Shown here piece by piece: positions 22,198 to 33,542 of a stretch of 64,000 bases of DNA (within the stretch, counting starts at the first letter, position 1; each line of letters opens with the position of its first letter). The notes beneath the pieces are model-generated. The model had not been told where the DNA came from, did no database searches, and saw nothing but the letters and a program-made list of their open reading frames with translations. The stretch is taken from NCBI GenBank assembly GCA_027493615.1, contig JAOSKK010000007.1:62001-126000 (forward strand), in the 5' to 3' direction. Both the position numbers and the translations under genes were made by a program. The stretch is from Verrucomicrobiota bacterium. GTDB taxonomy: Bacteria; Verrucomicrobiota; Verrucomicrobiia; Limisphaerales; J093.

Positions 22198-23143
22198 TCA
22201 AGGGCTGACCCCGGAGACACCCGCTTCCTCGAACACCCGGCGCACCGCCGCCAACCGCTCCGCCGTCGGAGCGGTCACCCCGTCCAACGCGTGCGCCCTC
22301 CCCAGACGCTGGAACTTGTGCACCCCCGCCCGGTGAAACGGCAGCAAGCTCACCCGCGTCACCCGTCGCCGCCGCGCTACATACCGCGCCATCCGCCCCC
22401 AGATCCTCCAGATCATCGTTGAACCCCGGCACCACCGGCAGCCGGATCCATACAGGCGTTTCTCCCTCATCCAGAGCCTCCAGATTCGCCAGAATCCGCC
22501 GGTTCGAAACCCCCGTCAGCCGCTCATGCCGCCCCTCGTCAAACGCCTTCAGATCGTACAGCACCAGATCCGACAACCGGGCCGCCGCCAACAGCGCCTC
22601 CGTCGGCCCAAAACCCGTCGTGTCCAGCACCGCCGACACCGATGCCGCCCGGGCCGCCTCGAGCAGCGCCAGCAGGAACCGGGGTTGTGCCAGCGGTTCC
22701 CCCGAGATCGTCATTCCGCCGCCGGATTCTTCGTAGAAGACCCGATCCTGCAGCACCTCGCGCAGGACCTCTCCCGCCGTCATGGTCCGGCCAATCCACT
22801 GCCGCGCGCCGGTCGGACACGCGTCCATACAAGCCGCACACTGCCGGCAATCCGGCAACCGCGCCGGCAACGGTCCCTCCCCTTGCGAGGCGGCCGGGAG
22901 CGGACACGCGGCCCGGCACTCGCCGCACACGACACACCGGTTTTCGACCACGACCAGCTCGGGGCGCGGGTGAATCCCCTCGGGGTTGTGGCACCACGCG
23001 CAGCACAGCGGGCACCCTTTCAGGAAGACGGTCGTGCGAATGCCCGGGCCATCGTCCAGGCAGTACTTCTGCAGGTTGAAGACGAGCCCGCACGTGCTGA
23101 CGTCGCCTCCAACCGCGGGCCAGGCGCGGGGGGCCGGCGTCAT
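22198..23143 (-). CDS. Glycyl-radical enzyme activating protein (radical SAM, 4Fe-4S); frameshift near 22390
   Basis: FNLQKYCLDDGPGIRTTVFLKGCPLCCAWCHNPEG; CVVCGECRAACPL; CRQCAACMDACPTGA; GGGMTISGEPLAQP; VVPGFNDDLEDL. Confidence 0.88.
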
Positions 23144-24426
23144 CGGTTCATGAGCGACTCGATCTCGTCGGCATCGAGCGGCACGTCGGCCATCAGGTCC
23201 ACGGGGCCGTCGGCGGTGACGAGCACGGTGTTCTCGAGGCGGATGCCAAAACCCTCCTCCGGCAGGTACAGGCCCGGCTCAACGGTGAGCACCCAACCCG
23301 GCGCGAAAGGTTCGTTCATGAACCCGACGTCGTGCACATCGAGCCCGATCACGTGGCCGAGGCCGTGCATGAAGTACTTCTTCACCGCGGGCTGATCGGG
23401 GTTCTGCTTCCGCACCTGGGCGTGTTTGAGCAACCCCAGTTCGAGGCACTCCTCCGTCAGCAGCGCCTCCGCCTGCTTCTGCCAGTCGCGATGCATCGTG
23501 CCGGGCGTGGCGGCCCGGATCATCGCGCGCAAAGTGCGCAGCACGGCCTGGTACACCTGCTTCTGCCGCCGCGTGAACCGTCCGCTCACCGGCAGGGTGC
23601 GCGTGAGATCGGAGTTGTAGTTGGCGTAGGCCGCCGCCGCGTCGACCAACAGCACGTCACCGGCGCGACATTCCTGGTCGTTCTGGTTGTAATGCAGGAC
23701 GCACGAGTTGGCGCCTGCGGCGAGAATCGGGTTGTAGGCGAACCGGCCGCGGCGACGCAGAAACTCGTGCGCGAGTTCGGCCTCGACTTCGCACTCGTTC
23801 ACCCCCGGCCGCACAAAGCGCAGCAGCCGGCGAAAGCCGTGGCCGGTGATCGCGCAGGCCTGCCGGATGGCCTCGACCTCCGGTTCGGCCTTGGCCACCC
23901 GCAGCCGGTGCAGCAGCCGGGCCAGCCGGTGGTATTGATGCAGCGGGTAACGCCCCTGCACCTGGCGGATGAACCGGGCATCGCGCGTCTCGACCTCGAT
24001 GACCGCGCGCTTGTGCTCGTTCGAGTTGAGGTACACGTGCTCCACCTCGCACATGAGCTTGTGAAACTCGGCGGGGAACTCCGACAGCCACCGCACCTGT
24101 TGAATGCCGGACACGCGCCGCGCCTCCTCCTGGCTCAGCTTGTGGCCTTCCCACGTCTTGAGATGCTCGTTCGGCTGGCGGAGAAAGAGCATCTCGCGCT
24201 GCTTCTCGTCAAAGGCGTCCGGCGCCAGCACCAGGATCGACTCCTCCTGTTCCACCCCGGTCAGATAGAACAGATCCGAGTTGGGCTGCATCAGCAGCGT
24301 GCCGTCGGCGTTGGTGGGCAAGACGTCGTTGGCGTTGACCACGGCGAGCGACTGGCGATGCAGGAGCCGCGTCAGGCGCCGGCGGTTCTCGACAAACAAC
24401 TCGGGATGGATGGGGGTGTGTCTCAT
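23140..24426 (-). CDS. Xaa-Pro aminopeptidase (M24 family)
   Basis: MRHTPIHPELFVENRRRLTRLL; LLVDAAAAYANYNSDLTRTLPVSGRFT; HGLGHVIGLDVHDVG; LTVEPGLYLPEEGFGIRLENTVLVT. Confidence 0.93.
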   Translation of the reverse strand: MRHTPIHPELFVENRRRLTRLLHRQSLAVVNANDVLPTNADGTLLMQPNSDLFYLTGVEQEESILVLAPDAFDEKQREMLFLRQPNEHLKTWEGHKLSQEEARRVSGIQQVRWLSEFPAEFHKLMCEVEHVYLNSNEHKRAVIEVETRDARFIRQVQGRYPLHQYHRLARLLHRLRVAKAEPEVEAIRQACAITGHGFRRLLRFVRPGVNECEVEAELAHEFLRRRGRFAYNPILAAGANSCVLHYNQNDQECRAGDVLLVDAAAAYANYNSDLTRTLPVSGRFTRRQKQVYQAVLRTLRAMIRAATPGTMHRDWQKQAEALLTEECLELGLLKHAQVRKQNPDQPAVKKYFMHGLGHVIGLDVHDVGFMNEPFAPGWVLTVEPGLYLPEEGFGIRLENTVLVTADGPVDLMADVPLDADEIESLMNR

Positions 24427-24535
24427 GGCGTGCGGCGGACCGGAATTCGTCGCCGCAAGGTAGGACCACGGCCCCGCCGCGGGCAAGCCTTGAAGGGCCG
24501 AAGGGAAGGCTCCACCTTCAAGACCCAAAGCCCAA

Positions 24536-24618
24536 GGGAAGCGTGCCGTTCCTGCCGGACCTGCTCAGGGGCCTTGAACCGCGGAGGGTGCAGGCTGGAA
24601 GCCCGCACCACAGGTTCA
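24536..24618. repeat. Dispersed repeat (GTGCAGGC...GCCCGCACCAC family), copy B
   Basis: Aligns along its length with 6691-6772. Confidence 0.75.
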
Positions 24619-24622
24619 TCCA

Positions 24623-25260
24623 GCGCTCCCCGGCCTGCGCCTCGATGGCGGCAACGACCAGCTCAATGTGCCGGCACCCCCTGGTACCAACAGCCTCTGT
24701 CTCTTCGCCGTGTTCCGCACCAGCCAGGCCCACGACAGCGATCCCGAAGGAGGCGGCGTGGCGGGGACCTCCGGCCAACGCGACCTGTTCGGCGCGCGCC
24801 ACGGCGGCGACACCAAGGCCGACAGCCCACCCTCGATGTCCAGGGCTCCGTCGCCCGCGTCGGCAGCGTCTCAGCCCGCAGCGAGGTGACGGCTCCGCTC
24901 GAGATCGGCGCCGGGGCTTCCGGCGCGACTTCATCAACCGCTTCTGCGATCTGCTGAACACGACGTTCACCCCCGCCCACACCCTGGCCCGCATCCAGGC
25001 ATTCCCTGCCGCACTCGAACCGGAGATGGCCGAACACACGCGCCGCTGCGCGCCCCGGCCTCCCTCGGCGAGTGGCAAACCCAGGTGCGCGCCCTGCGCG
25101 ACCCTCCGATTGGCTGCCTCCCCCGACCTTGAGCATTGGGAGGAAGTCCTCCGGTTGCCCCTCGATGACCAGGGAAAGGCCGACTGGTCCATCGGTTCCG
25201 CCGCGGAAGCCCCGGCCACGTTTTACCTGCTGGAACTCACGGATCTGCCAGCCGATCAGC
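24623..25260 (+). pseudogene. Degraded exported LamG-like protein remnant
   Basis: LRLDGGNDQLNVPAPPGTNSLCLFAVFRT... and PDLEHWEEVLRLPLDDQGKADWSIGSAAEAPATFYLLELTD in different frames; no continuous ORF. Confidence 0.4.
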
Positions 25261-25454
25261 CGGCGAATCAGGAGTTGCCCCGCGCCCATGCCCCCGTTCA
25301 ACATGACCCGCAAAACCCCCAACCACCGGCCGCCCACCGCCCACCCGCCTCCAGCCCATGAACCCGAAAGCGTCGCCGCCCCTCAACACTGACCTTGGCC
25401 GTCCGGCCTTGCCCAGCAACGACGAACCCGATCGGGCGAAACACGATGGCGGAG

Positions 25455-25482
25455 GCTCAAAGCTCAAAGGTCAAAGCTCAGG
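25455..25482. repeat. Degenerate heptad array (GCTCAAA)n
   Basis: GCTCAAAGCTCAAAGGTCAAAGCTCAGG. Confidence 0.75.
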
Positions 25483-25565
25483 GGAAGTTCCAGGAAACCA
25501 GCAGACCGAACCGGCCCCACCGTGGCCGGCCTGCCAGGCGACGCGGAGGCCAGCACCGTCCGCGG

Positions 25566-25646
25566 GTCGCGCAGCGTTTGGAGTGCGCCGTCTTCCAGCG
25601 GCGCTTTGCGTGACGAGAATGCAGGCTGGAAGCCCGCACCACACAC
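25566..25646. repeat. Composite of REPIN-like half (CGTTTGGAGTGCG..CTTCCAGCGGCGCTTT) and GTGCAGGC-family repeat
   Basis: cgtttggagtgcgccgtcttccagcggcgctttgcg followed by tgcaggctggaagcccgcaccacac. Confidence 0.75.
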
Positions 25647-25648
25647 TC

Positions 25649-27403
25649 ATGGACAACCCCGGTCCCACGCCGACAAGCCACGCGCCGTCCCAACGCTCTC
25701 CCATCACGGCCAGACTCCCCACCCTTCTCCTGGCCTTGTCCGTTGCGACGTGTCTCGCGGCGAAGTCCCGTCTCCGGGCCGCCGATCCGGCCCCCAGCAC
25801 GGTCGTCGCGCCATCGACATCCGCCGGCCCGGCGGTGCTGAAGCCCGCAATGTTCCAGCACTACATCGAGGCCTTCAACCAGCAGGACCGCGAGACGGTC
25901 ATCAGCCACATCCCCAACGCCGCCGCCTGGGGGTGGTTGACCAACAACATCCCCCCTCTTCGAGTGCCCCGACCCCGACCTCGAAGAGATCTACTACTTC
26001 CGGTGGTGGACCTATCGCAAACACATCAAGCACACCCCGGACGGCTTCATCATCACCGAGTTTCTGCCGCCCGTGCCCTGGGCGGGGAAGCATAACTCCA
26101 TCAACTGCCCCGCCGGCCACCACTTCTACGAAGGCCGCTGGCTCCATGATCCACGTTACCTGGATGACTACGCCGTGTTCTGGTTCCGCAAGGGTGGTGA
26201 GCCCCGCAAGTACAGTTTCTGGGCGGCCGACGCCATCTACGCCCGCCGCCTGGTGTCGGGCGACCCGCGCCTGACGCGCGAGCTGCTGCCCGACCTGATC
26301 GCCAACTACGAGGCCTGGGAAAAAAGCCACCTCGATGCCAACGGCCTGTTCTGGCAAAACGACGGCAACGACGGCATGGAGGTCTCGATCGGGGGCAGCG
26401 GTTGCCGCGCCACCATCAACAGTTACCAGTACGGCGACGCCCTCGCCATCGCCCGCATCGCCGAGGAGAACCGCCAACCCGAGCTCGCCCGAGCCTGGCG
26501 CGGCAAGGCCAACGCTCTGCGCCAGCGCGTCGAGACCATGCTCTGGGATCCGGACGCGCGGTTCTTCAAGGTCCTGCCCCGTGGCCAGACCACGCTCGCC
26601 AACGTCCGCGAGCTGCACGGCTACACCCCCTGGTATTTCGGACTGCCCGGCCCGGACAAGTCGGTGGCGTGGCGAGAGCTCATGGACCCACAGGGCTTCT
26701 ACGCCCCATTCGGCCCCACCACGGCCGAGCAACGCCACCCTGGTTTCACCGTGGCGTATGAAGGCCATGAGTGCCAGTGGAACGGCCCGAGCTGGCCCCT
26801 CGCCACCTCCGTCACCCTCACCGCCCTGGCCAACTTCCTGAACCACGACACGCAGGACATCCTCGGCCCGGCCGATTACTGGCGCACCTTCCAATGCTAC
26901 CTCCGCAGCCACCGATTCCGGCAGCTCCCGCCCCCGTCGCTCACCAGCCCATCCGCCGCCCCGGATACCGCCTCCGTCCGCCTCGAACGGCGCGAGACCC
27001 GCCAGCCCTGGATCGACGAAAACCTCAACCCCTACAACGGCGACTGGATTGCCCGCACCCTCCTCCAACACCGCCGCCAACCCCCGATGAGCGCGGCAAG
27101 GACTACAACCACTCGACGTTCTGTGACCTGGTCATCACCGGTGTCATCGGGCTCCGCCCCCGCTCCGATGACGTCGTCGAAGTCAACCCGCTCGTCCCCG
27201 CCGGCACCTGGGACTACTTCTGCCTCGACAACATCCGCTACCACGGCCGCACACTCACCATCCTCTATGACCGGACCGGCGCCCGCTACGGGCGCGGCAG
27301 CGGTCTGCAGGTGCTGGCCGACGGCCGCCGCATCGCCCACACGGATTCGTGGCAACGCATCACGGCCTCCCTCGCCTCGCCCGCGAGCCCGCCTTCACCC
27401 TGA
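25649..27403 (+). CDS. Exported MGH1/GH63-like (alpha,alpha)6 glycoside hydrolase; apparent frameshifts near 25955 and 27080
   Basis: FNQQDRETVISHIPNAAAWGWLTNNIP; AWEKSHLDANGLFWQNDGNDGMEVSIGGSGCRATINSYQYGDALAIARIAEE; YEGHECQWNGPSWPLATSVTLTALANFL; KDYNHSTFCDLVITGVIGLRPR. Confidence 0.8.
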
Positions 27404-27455
27404 AACCCCTTTCGCCGCTCGAAACCCATCCCAGACGGCCCCGCCCCTCCTCGCC

Positions 27456-28303
27456 ATGAACCCTCGCCCCTTCCTGGCTTGCCTCCTCCTGGCCTTCACA
27501 CGCGACCCGGCCTTGGCCGGGGAATCCGCCCCGATCGACTTTCGCTATGCCCCGCCCGAGTGGCAGACGGCCATCTGCCTCCCCGACGATCCGCACAAGT
27601 CGCTCGTCGATCACCACGGCGCCCTGCTCTATCACTACCGCCAGGGCGGCCGCGAGTTCGGCACCCGCATCAGTATCGAAGTCACCGAAGACGCCGTCTG
27701 GCAGCGGCAGGAACTTCTCTCCCCCCGCGTCCCGATGGTCCGCACCTTCCGCGCTGGGGCGGACTGGCTCTGGTCGAGGAGGCCTTCGCGGTCACGGTGC
27801 TTTCGTCCCCGAAGCGCACGACGCCGATCTTGCTGCGAACGGACGGCGGCGGTGTGAACCTGGATTGGGCCGACCCACCCGCCGGCACCGACCCGTCGCT
27901 GCAACACATCGCGCTCCACCACGGCGGCAGCCTCCAGTACGAACTCGCCGTGCCGCCCGGAAAGGCGCGCCGGGTCGCACTTGCCCTGTGTGAGGGTTGG
28001 TGGAACGAACCGGGCCGGCGAGTACAGGTGCTGAGCGTCGAAGGCGCCGAACCCCAGACGGTGGATACCGTGGCCGATCTGGGCCGGACCCGGCATGGTC
28101 ACCCGCCTCGAAGGCGTCGCCACGCCCTTCGGCCCGCTCCACCTGACCGTGCGGGTGGACCGTCAAGGATCCCGCGCCACGCTCTCCGTGAAGCCGCTTG
28201 CCGCCAACTGCCGGGCGATCGTCGTGCATCTGCCGGACGGCACCACGCCACGCCTCGCCTCGACCCGTCACGCGGCGGCCGCCTCACCTTCCGCATTCCC
28301 TAA
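27456..28303 (+). CDS. Exported hypothetical protein, apparent frameshifts near 27770 and 28090
   Basis: MNPRPFLACLLLAFTRDPALAGESAPIDFRYAPPEWQTAICLPDDPHKSLVDHHGALLYHY; directly downstream of the glycosidase. Confidence 0.6.
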
Positions 28304-28376
28304 TCCCTATGTTCGGAATCGGCGGAGCCCCCCTCCCTCCGTCTTCCGCAGATTGCGAACATCGGGAATTGGGGAG
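28299..28376. repeat. Palindromic repeat family P, copy 2 (overlaps the upstream CDS stop codon)
   Basis: cctaatccctatgttcggaatcggcgga...tccgcagattgcgaacatcgggaattgggg. Confidence 0.8.
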
Positions 28377-28409
28377 GGGGGGTTTCTCGGGCGCGGAGGC
28401 GTGGCTCGG

Positions 28410-29712
28410 TCAACGGCTGGCGACCGCGGCACCCCATTCGTTCAGGGCGCGTTCGTCCTGACCATTCAGGGGCCCGCTCAGCAGCTCAAGCGCCTCCCCC
28501 ACCAGGTACAGTGAACCGGTGATCAACCGGAAGGGCTCCGGCTCGGTCACGCGTAAGGCCTCGGCCAGCGAATGACAGGCGGTGAGCCGCACGCCGGGAT
28601 GCGCTTCGGCACAAGCGGCGAGCAGTTCCTCCGGCGTGGTGGTGCGGGCGCTCGGGACGGGAACCAGCACAATGGCGTGAGCGTGGGTGCGAGGACCCGG
28701 CACATGGCCGGCCAGTCCTTGTCGCGCAGGATCCCGAGGATCAAGGTGGGTCGTTCCCGGGGAAATGTCGTTCAAGTGCCGCGGCCAGGGCCTGCGCACC
28801 GGCGCTGTTATGGGCGCCATCGAGCACGGTTCGGCGGCCGCCGGGCCCGGGCAGCACCTGGAGCCGCCCGGCGATGCGCACGTCGTGGAGACCGGCGATC
28901 AAGGCGTTGTGAGACACGGGGAAGCGGGCAGCAAGACCGCGCACCACGGCGAGGGCGAGGGCGGCGTTGAGCCGTTGGTGTTCGCCAAGCAATGGCAGGT
29001 CCAAGGTGTCGAGAGGTGGCCGCTGGGTATCCCGGTGGGTGACTTCGGTGAGGGGGGCAGCGGCCAGCGCGGCGGCGGCGCGGAACACGCTGAGGGCCTC
29101 GGGAGCCTCGGCCGCGGTGAAGACGGGCACACCGGGCTTGATGATGCCGGCCTTCTCGGCGGCGATCCGGGCGAGGGTATCGCCGAGCCATTGCTGATGA
29201 TCGAAGGCGATGTTGGTGATGACGCTGGCCAGCGGGGTGACGATGTTGGTGGCGTCCAGGCGCCCTCCCATCCCCGTCTCCCAGATCACCACGTCGCAGG
29301 CCTGGCTGGCGAAATGCCGCAGGGCCAGGACCGTGACCACCTCGAAGAACGTGGGCGAATGATCGGCCGGGAAGTCCGCCAACAGCACGCGAATCTCCGT
29401 GACCTGCCGGACCACCTCCGCCTCGGTGATGGGGAGGCGGTTGACCTGGATGCGCTCCCGAAAGCTGACCAGGTGGGGCGAGGTGAAGAGCCCGACGCGC
29501 AGACCGGCAGCCCGGTAAAGGCTCTCCAGAAAGGCGCAGGTCGAACCCTTGCCGTTGGTGCCCGCCACATGGACGAACAGGAGTCGCTCCTGGGGTTGCC
29601 CCGCCAACGCGGCCAGCCGGCGCGTGTTCTCGAGGCCCAGCTTCGTCCCGAAAAGCTGGAGATCGTATAGAAACCGGAGGGTGTCGGCGTAGGTCATCCC
29701 GGGCCATTCCAT
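28410..29712 (-). CDS. folC: Folylpolyglutamate/dihydrofolate synthase (FolC); frameshift(s) near 28690-28745
   Basis: LLFVHVAGTNGKGSTCAFLESLYRAAGLRVGLFTSPHLVSFRERIQ; VVIWETGMGGRLDATNIVTPLASVITNIAFDH; TVLDGAHNSAGAQALAAAL. Confidence 0.9.
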
Positions 29713-29921
29713 GCGGGGCGAGTGTGGCGACCCGCCGCGCGAGCCAGACTGTCCGCGGTACCCGCGGTGCCGCGGCGCCGCATTCGCCGCGGCGCCGGAC
29801 GCTACGGGCGGCGGTCCGGAGCGTCAATCCCCGAGGAAGCCCCCGCCGTCAGCCGTCAGCCAAATGGGGCTTGAGTCAGCCGCCCGAACATGCAGGATGC
29901 CCCGCACATCTCCATGCCCGT

Positions 29922-31265
29922 ATGAAGCCTACTAACGATTCGAACCTGAGCACCCGCCGCGACTTCCTGCGCACCTCGACCACGGCCGTGGCGGGTGCCG
30001 CCCTTTCCGGGGCCCTGGCGCGTCCCGGTTATGCGGCCGAACAGAACACCATCAAGATCGCCCTCGTGGGCTGCGGCGGACGCGGCAGCGGCGCGGCGGC
30101 GCAGGCCCTTTCCACCCGCGGCCCGACCAAGCTGGTGGCGCTGGCCGACGTCTTCGACCACCGCCTGCAGGGCTGTCTCGGGCAGTTGAAGGCGCGCTAC
30201 GCCAACCAGGTGGACGTGCCCAAGGAACGGCAGTTCATCGGGCTCGATGCCTTCAAGAAGGCCATCGACGCGCTGGACAAGGGGGACGTCGTCCTGCTCG
30301 CGACCGCGCCGGCCTTCCGCCCGATCCACTTCGAGTACGCCGTGCAGAAGGGGGTCAACGTGTTCATGGAGAAATCGTTCGCGGTGGACGCACCGGGCAT
30401 TCGCCGCGTGCTCCGCACCGGCGAGCTCGCGACCCAGAAGAACCTCAAGGTGGCCGGGGGCCTGATGAGCCGGCATTCCCGCCCGCTCGAGGAGGCGATG
30501 CAACAGATCCACGACGGCGCGATCGGCGACGTGATCACGGCCTGGGCCTACCGGATGCACGGCCCGGTCGGACTGGGCGGGCGCGGCAACCTGAGCGAGC
30601 TCGCCTTCCAGATCGCCAACTACAGTTGCTACACGTGGCTCAACGGCAGCTTCATCGTGGACTGGCTGATCCACAACATCGATGTCTGCTGCTGGCTCAA
30701 GAACAGTTGGCCCGTCTCCGTCCAGGGCATGGGCGGCCGGCAGGTGCGCACCGAGCGCGACCAACTGTTCGACCATTACTTCGCCGAGTACACCTTCGCC
30801 GACGGGATGCGCATGGCCGCCCAAGGCCGGCACATCAGCAACTGCTACGACTTCTTCGGCGTCACCGTCCACGGCGCCAAGGGTTCGGCAGTGCTGGGCG
30901 AAGGGCAACCCCGCCCGCGTCTGTTCAAGAGCCACAACCAGACCTCGGCCAACCTGCTCTGGAGCTACCAGGGCCCCGAAAGCGACCAGTACCAGGTCGA
31001 GCACGACCGCTTGTTTGCCGCCATCCGCGAGGATCGCCCCTACAACGAAACCGAACGCTGCGCCAAGTCATGTCTGGCCGCCATCATGGGCCGGATGGCC
31101 TGCGAATCCGGCAAGCTCATCACCTGGGAAGACGCGCTGAACTCCGACCTCGAACTCGCGCCGGGTCTCGAGCAGATCACCAGCCTCGACGCGCCGGCTC
31201 CGGTCATGCCAGACGCTCAGGGTCATTACCCCATCGGGATGCCCGGCACCACGCGGGTGATCTGA
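29922..31265 (+). CDS. Gfo/Idh/MocA family oxidoreductase with TAT signal
   Basis: STRRDFLRTSTTAVAGAALSGALARPGYAAEQNTIKIALVGCGGRGSGAAAQAL; FMEKSFAVDAPGIRRVL. Confidence 0.93.
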   Translation: MKPTNDSNLSTRRDFLRTSTTAVAGAALSGALARPGYAAEQNTIKIALVGCGGRGSGAAAQALSTRGPTKLVALADVFDHRLQGCLGQLKARYANQVDVPKERQFIGLDAFKKAIDALDKGDVVLLATAPAFRPIHFEYAVQKGVNVFMEKSFAVDAPGIRRVLRTGELATQKNLKVAGGLMSRHSRPLEEAMQQIHDGAIGDVITAWAYRMHGPVGLGGRGNLSELAFQIANYSCYTWLNGSFIVDWLIHNIDVCCWLKNSWPVSVQGMGGRQVRTERDQLFDHYFAEYTFADGMRMAAQGRHISNCYDFFGVTVHGAKGSAVLGEGQPRPRLFKSHNQTSANLLWSYQGPESDQYQVEHDRLFAAIREDRPYNETERCAKSCLAAIMGRMACESGKLITWEDALNSDLELAPGLEQITSLDAPAPVMPDAQGHYPIGMPGTTRVI

Positions 31266-31295
31266 TCCGCCCCGCGGCTTCATGGCCTTGGTGGT

Positions 31296-31355
31296 GCAGG
31301 CTGCCAGCCTGCGCTTTCCCGTTGTGCAGGCTTCCAGCCTGCGCCACTTCGTTGT
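31296..31355. repeat. GTGCAGGCT(T/G)CCAGCCTGCGC repeat, two tandem palindromic copies
   Basis: gtgcaggctgccagcctgcgctttcccgttgtgcaggcttccagcctgcgccacttcgttgtg. Confidence 0.8.
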
Positions 31356-31412
31356 GCGCATCCCCGCCGACCCGCTTGCTCACGCCCCGGGGTCGGCGCT
31401 AAGTTGCGACCC

Positions 31413-31985
31413 ATGACGGTGACAGCGGCAGCGGAACCCACGGCAGAGCGACCCCGGCTCTGGCCGATATCCGTCGAAGCCTATCATAGGCTCGGCGAAG
31501 CGGGTCTCATCCCGAAGCGCACCGAACTGCTGTACGGGCAGGTCTTCCAGAAGATGTCCAAGTCGCCGATCCATAGCGGCCTCGTGCTGCGCCTGCTCCG
31601 CTGGTTCCAAGCCGCGGTTCCGCCTGGCTGGCATGTTCGTCCCGAACAACCCCTCACGTGTGCTGATTCCGAACCCGAGCCGGACCTCGCCGTGGTCCAG
31701 GGGCGGGAGGAGGAGTTCTGGCAGGCCCATCCTCAAACGGCGGCCCTGGTCGTGGAGGTTTGCGTGAACACGCACGAGCATGACTGCTCGAAGCTCCGCG
31801 CCTACGCGGCCGCGGGGGTCAACGAGGTGTGGTTTGTGCTCGGACCGGAGCAGCAGGTCGAGGTGCACCGGCGACTTCGCGAAGGAAGCTACGCCGAGCG
31901 CATCCGCCGCGGCCCGGGCGACGTGCTGATCAGCGAAGCCGTGCCGACGATCCAGGTGGACCTCAACGCGCTGTTTGGGAAGTAG
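31413..31985 (+). CDS. Uma2-family (DUF820) putative endonuclease
   Basis: LIPKRTELLYGQVFQKMSKSPIHSGLVLRLLRWF...VRPEQPLTCADSEPEPDLAVVQGR...ALVVEVCVNTHEHDCSKLRAYAAAGVNEVWFV. Confidence 0.9.
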   Translation: MTVTAAAEPTAERPRLWPISVEAYHRLGEAGLIPKRTELLYGQVFQKMSKSPIHSGLVLRLLRWFQAAVPPGWHVRPEQPLTCADSEPEPDLAVVQGREEEFWQAHPQTAALVVEVCVNTHEHDCSKLRAYAAAGVNEVWFVLGPEQQVEVHRRLREGSYAERIRRGPGDVLISEAVPTIQVDLNALFGK

Positions 31986-32000
31986 CCGGGGTCGCGCGCG

Positions 32001-33177
32001 CTACTTCACCAACCGGCGGACGAACTGCTCCATGCGGTCGAGGCCCTTCTGGATGTTCGTCAGGCTGGTGGCGTAGCTGAGGCGAATGTAAGCGTCCGCC
32101 CCGAACGCGATGCCGGGGACCGCCGCCACCTTTTTCCTCCTCGAGGAGGCGGGCGCAGAACTCGGTGCTCTTGAGGCCGGTGCGGCTGATGTTCGGGAAC
32201 AGATAGAATGCGCCCTTGGCGTTGACGCAGCTCACGCCGGGCATGGCGTTGAGCCGTTGGTGCGCGTAGCTCCGGCGCTTGGCGTATTCGGCCAGCCAGA
32301 CCTTGAGGTGGTCCTGCGGACCCGTGAGGGCGGCCACCGCGCCCTTTTGGGCGAAGGAAGTCGGGTTGCTCGTGCTGTGGCTCTGGATGGCATCGACCGC
32401 CTTGGCCACCGGTTCGGGTGCGGCCATAAAGCCCAGCCGCCAACCGGTCATGCTCCAGGCCTTGGCAAAGCCGTGGACGATGATCGTGTGTTCCTGGTGA
32501 GCCGGGCTGAAGCTGGCCACGCTCCGGTGGACGGCCCCGTCGTACAGAAGGTGCTCGTAGATCTCGTCGCTCATGATGAGGACGCCGCGCTGGACGCAGA
32601 GATTGCCCAAGGCCTCGAGTTCGGCCGGCGTGTAAACACAGCCGGTCGGGTTGCTGGGCGAATTGAGCACCAGCAGGCGGGTCCGGTCCGTGAACGCGCC
32701 ACGCAGTTGCTCGGGCGTGAGCTTGAACTCCGTGGCGTCCGTGGTTTCGAGGATCACGGGCTTGGCACCGGCGAGCTTGACCATCTCCGGGTAGCTGAGC
32801 CAGTAGGGCGACGGGATCAGGACCTCATCGCCGGGCTGGCAGGTGGCCATGATGACGTTGAAGCACGAGTGCTTGCCGCCGCAGGAGACGATGATCTGGC
32901 CGGGCTTGTAGGTCAGGCCGTTGTCCCGCTTGAACTTGTCCGCAATGGCCTGGCGCAGTTCGAGGATGCCGCTGCTGGGGGTGTACTTCGTGAAGCCGTC
33001 GTCCAACGCCTTCTTGGCGGCGTCCTTGATGTGCTGCGGCGTGTCAAAATCCGGTTCGCCGGCGCCAAACCCCACGACATCCAGGCCCTCGGCCTTCATC
33101 TGCTTGGCCTTGGCATCGATGGCCAACGTGAGCGAGGGGGAGAGGGAAGCCGCCTGCTGGGAAATGCGATAGTTCAT
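32001..33177 (-). CDS. Pyridoxal-phosphate aspartate aminotransferase (class I/II); A-run frameshift near 32133
   Basis: [80 protein letters not shown]; other frame after 32133 gives [42 protein letters not shown]. Confidence 0.92.
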
Positions 33178-33298
33178 GGTTTTTGGAGAAGCGAGGCTAA
33201 GGCGCCGTCCGCCCAGTGCAAGGCGGAACTGGCCGTGCTCCCGCGCCCCGCTGCCGGGGCGGAGGTGCGAACGTGCGGACGCCAGGGAGCGGAGGGGA

Positions 33299-33442
33299 TC
33301 AGTGCCGTTGGCGCGGCACCGGTTTCTTGGCGGCCGTGGCGCTCTTCCTCTCGGCGGCCAGCCAGGCCACGACCATCGGGCCAAAGCAGATCATGAGCCC
33401 GATGGGCATGGCGAAGATGCTCCAGAATTGATCCCAACTCAT
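33299..33442 (-). CDS. Small hydrophobic protein (47 aa)
   Basis: MSWDQFWSIFAMPIGLMICFGPMVVAWLAAERKSATAAKKPVPRQRH; one TM segment plus basic tail. Confidence 0.5.
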   Translation of the reverse strand: MSWDQFWSIFAMPIGLMICFGPMVVAWLAAERKSATAAKKPVPRQRH

Positions 33443-33542
33443 ACGCGGACGGGATGTTGCCGCCCCACACGGCGCTTGCCAAGTGCGGAACCTTGCGTCG
33501 AACATCCGCGCGCCCGGCCCGGTGAGGCCACGGCTTTGCCCC

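Noticed and set aside
21374-23143. 589 aa ORF spanning the glycyl-radical activase and pyrK
   Set aside because: Only the N-terminal part (to ~22390) is real; the rest is read-through after a frameshift into the wrong frame of pyrK.
31413-31985. Uma2 (DUF820) gene as a novel defence nuclease
   Set aside because: Uma2 proteins are very common stand-alone genes in this phylum; nothing in the context adds support.
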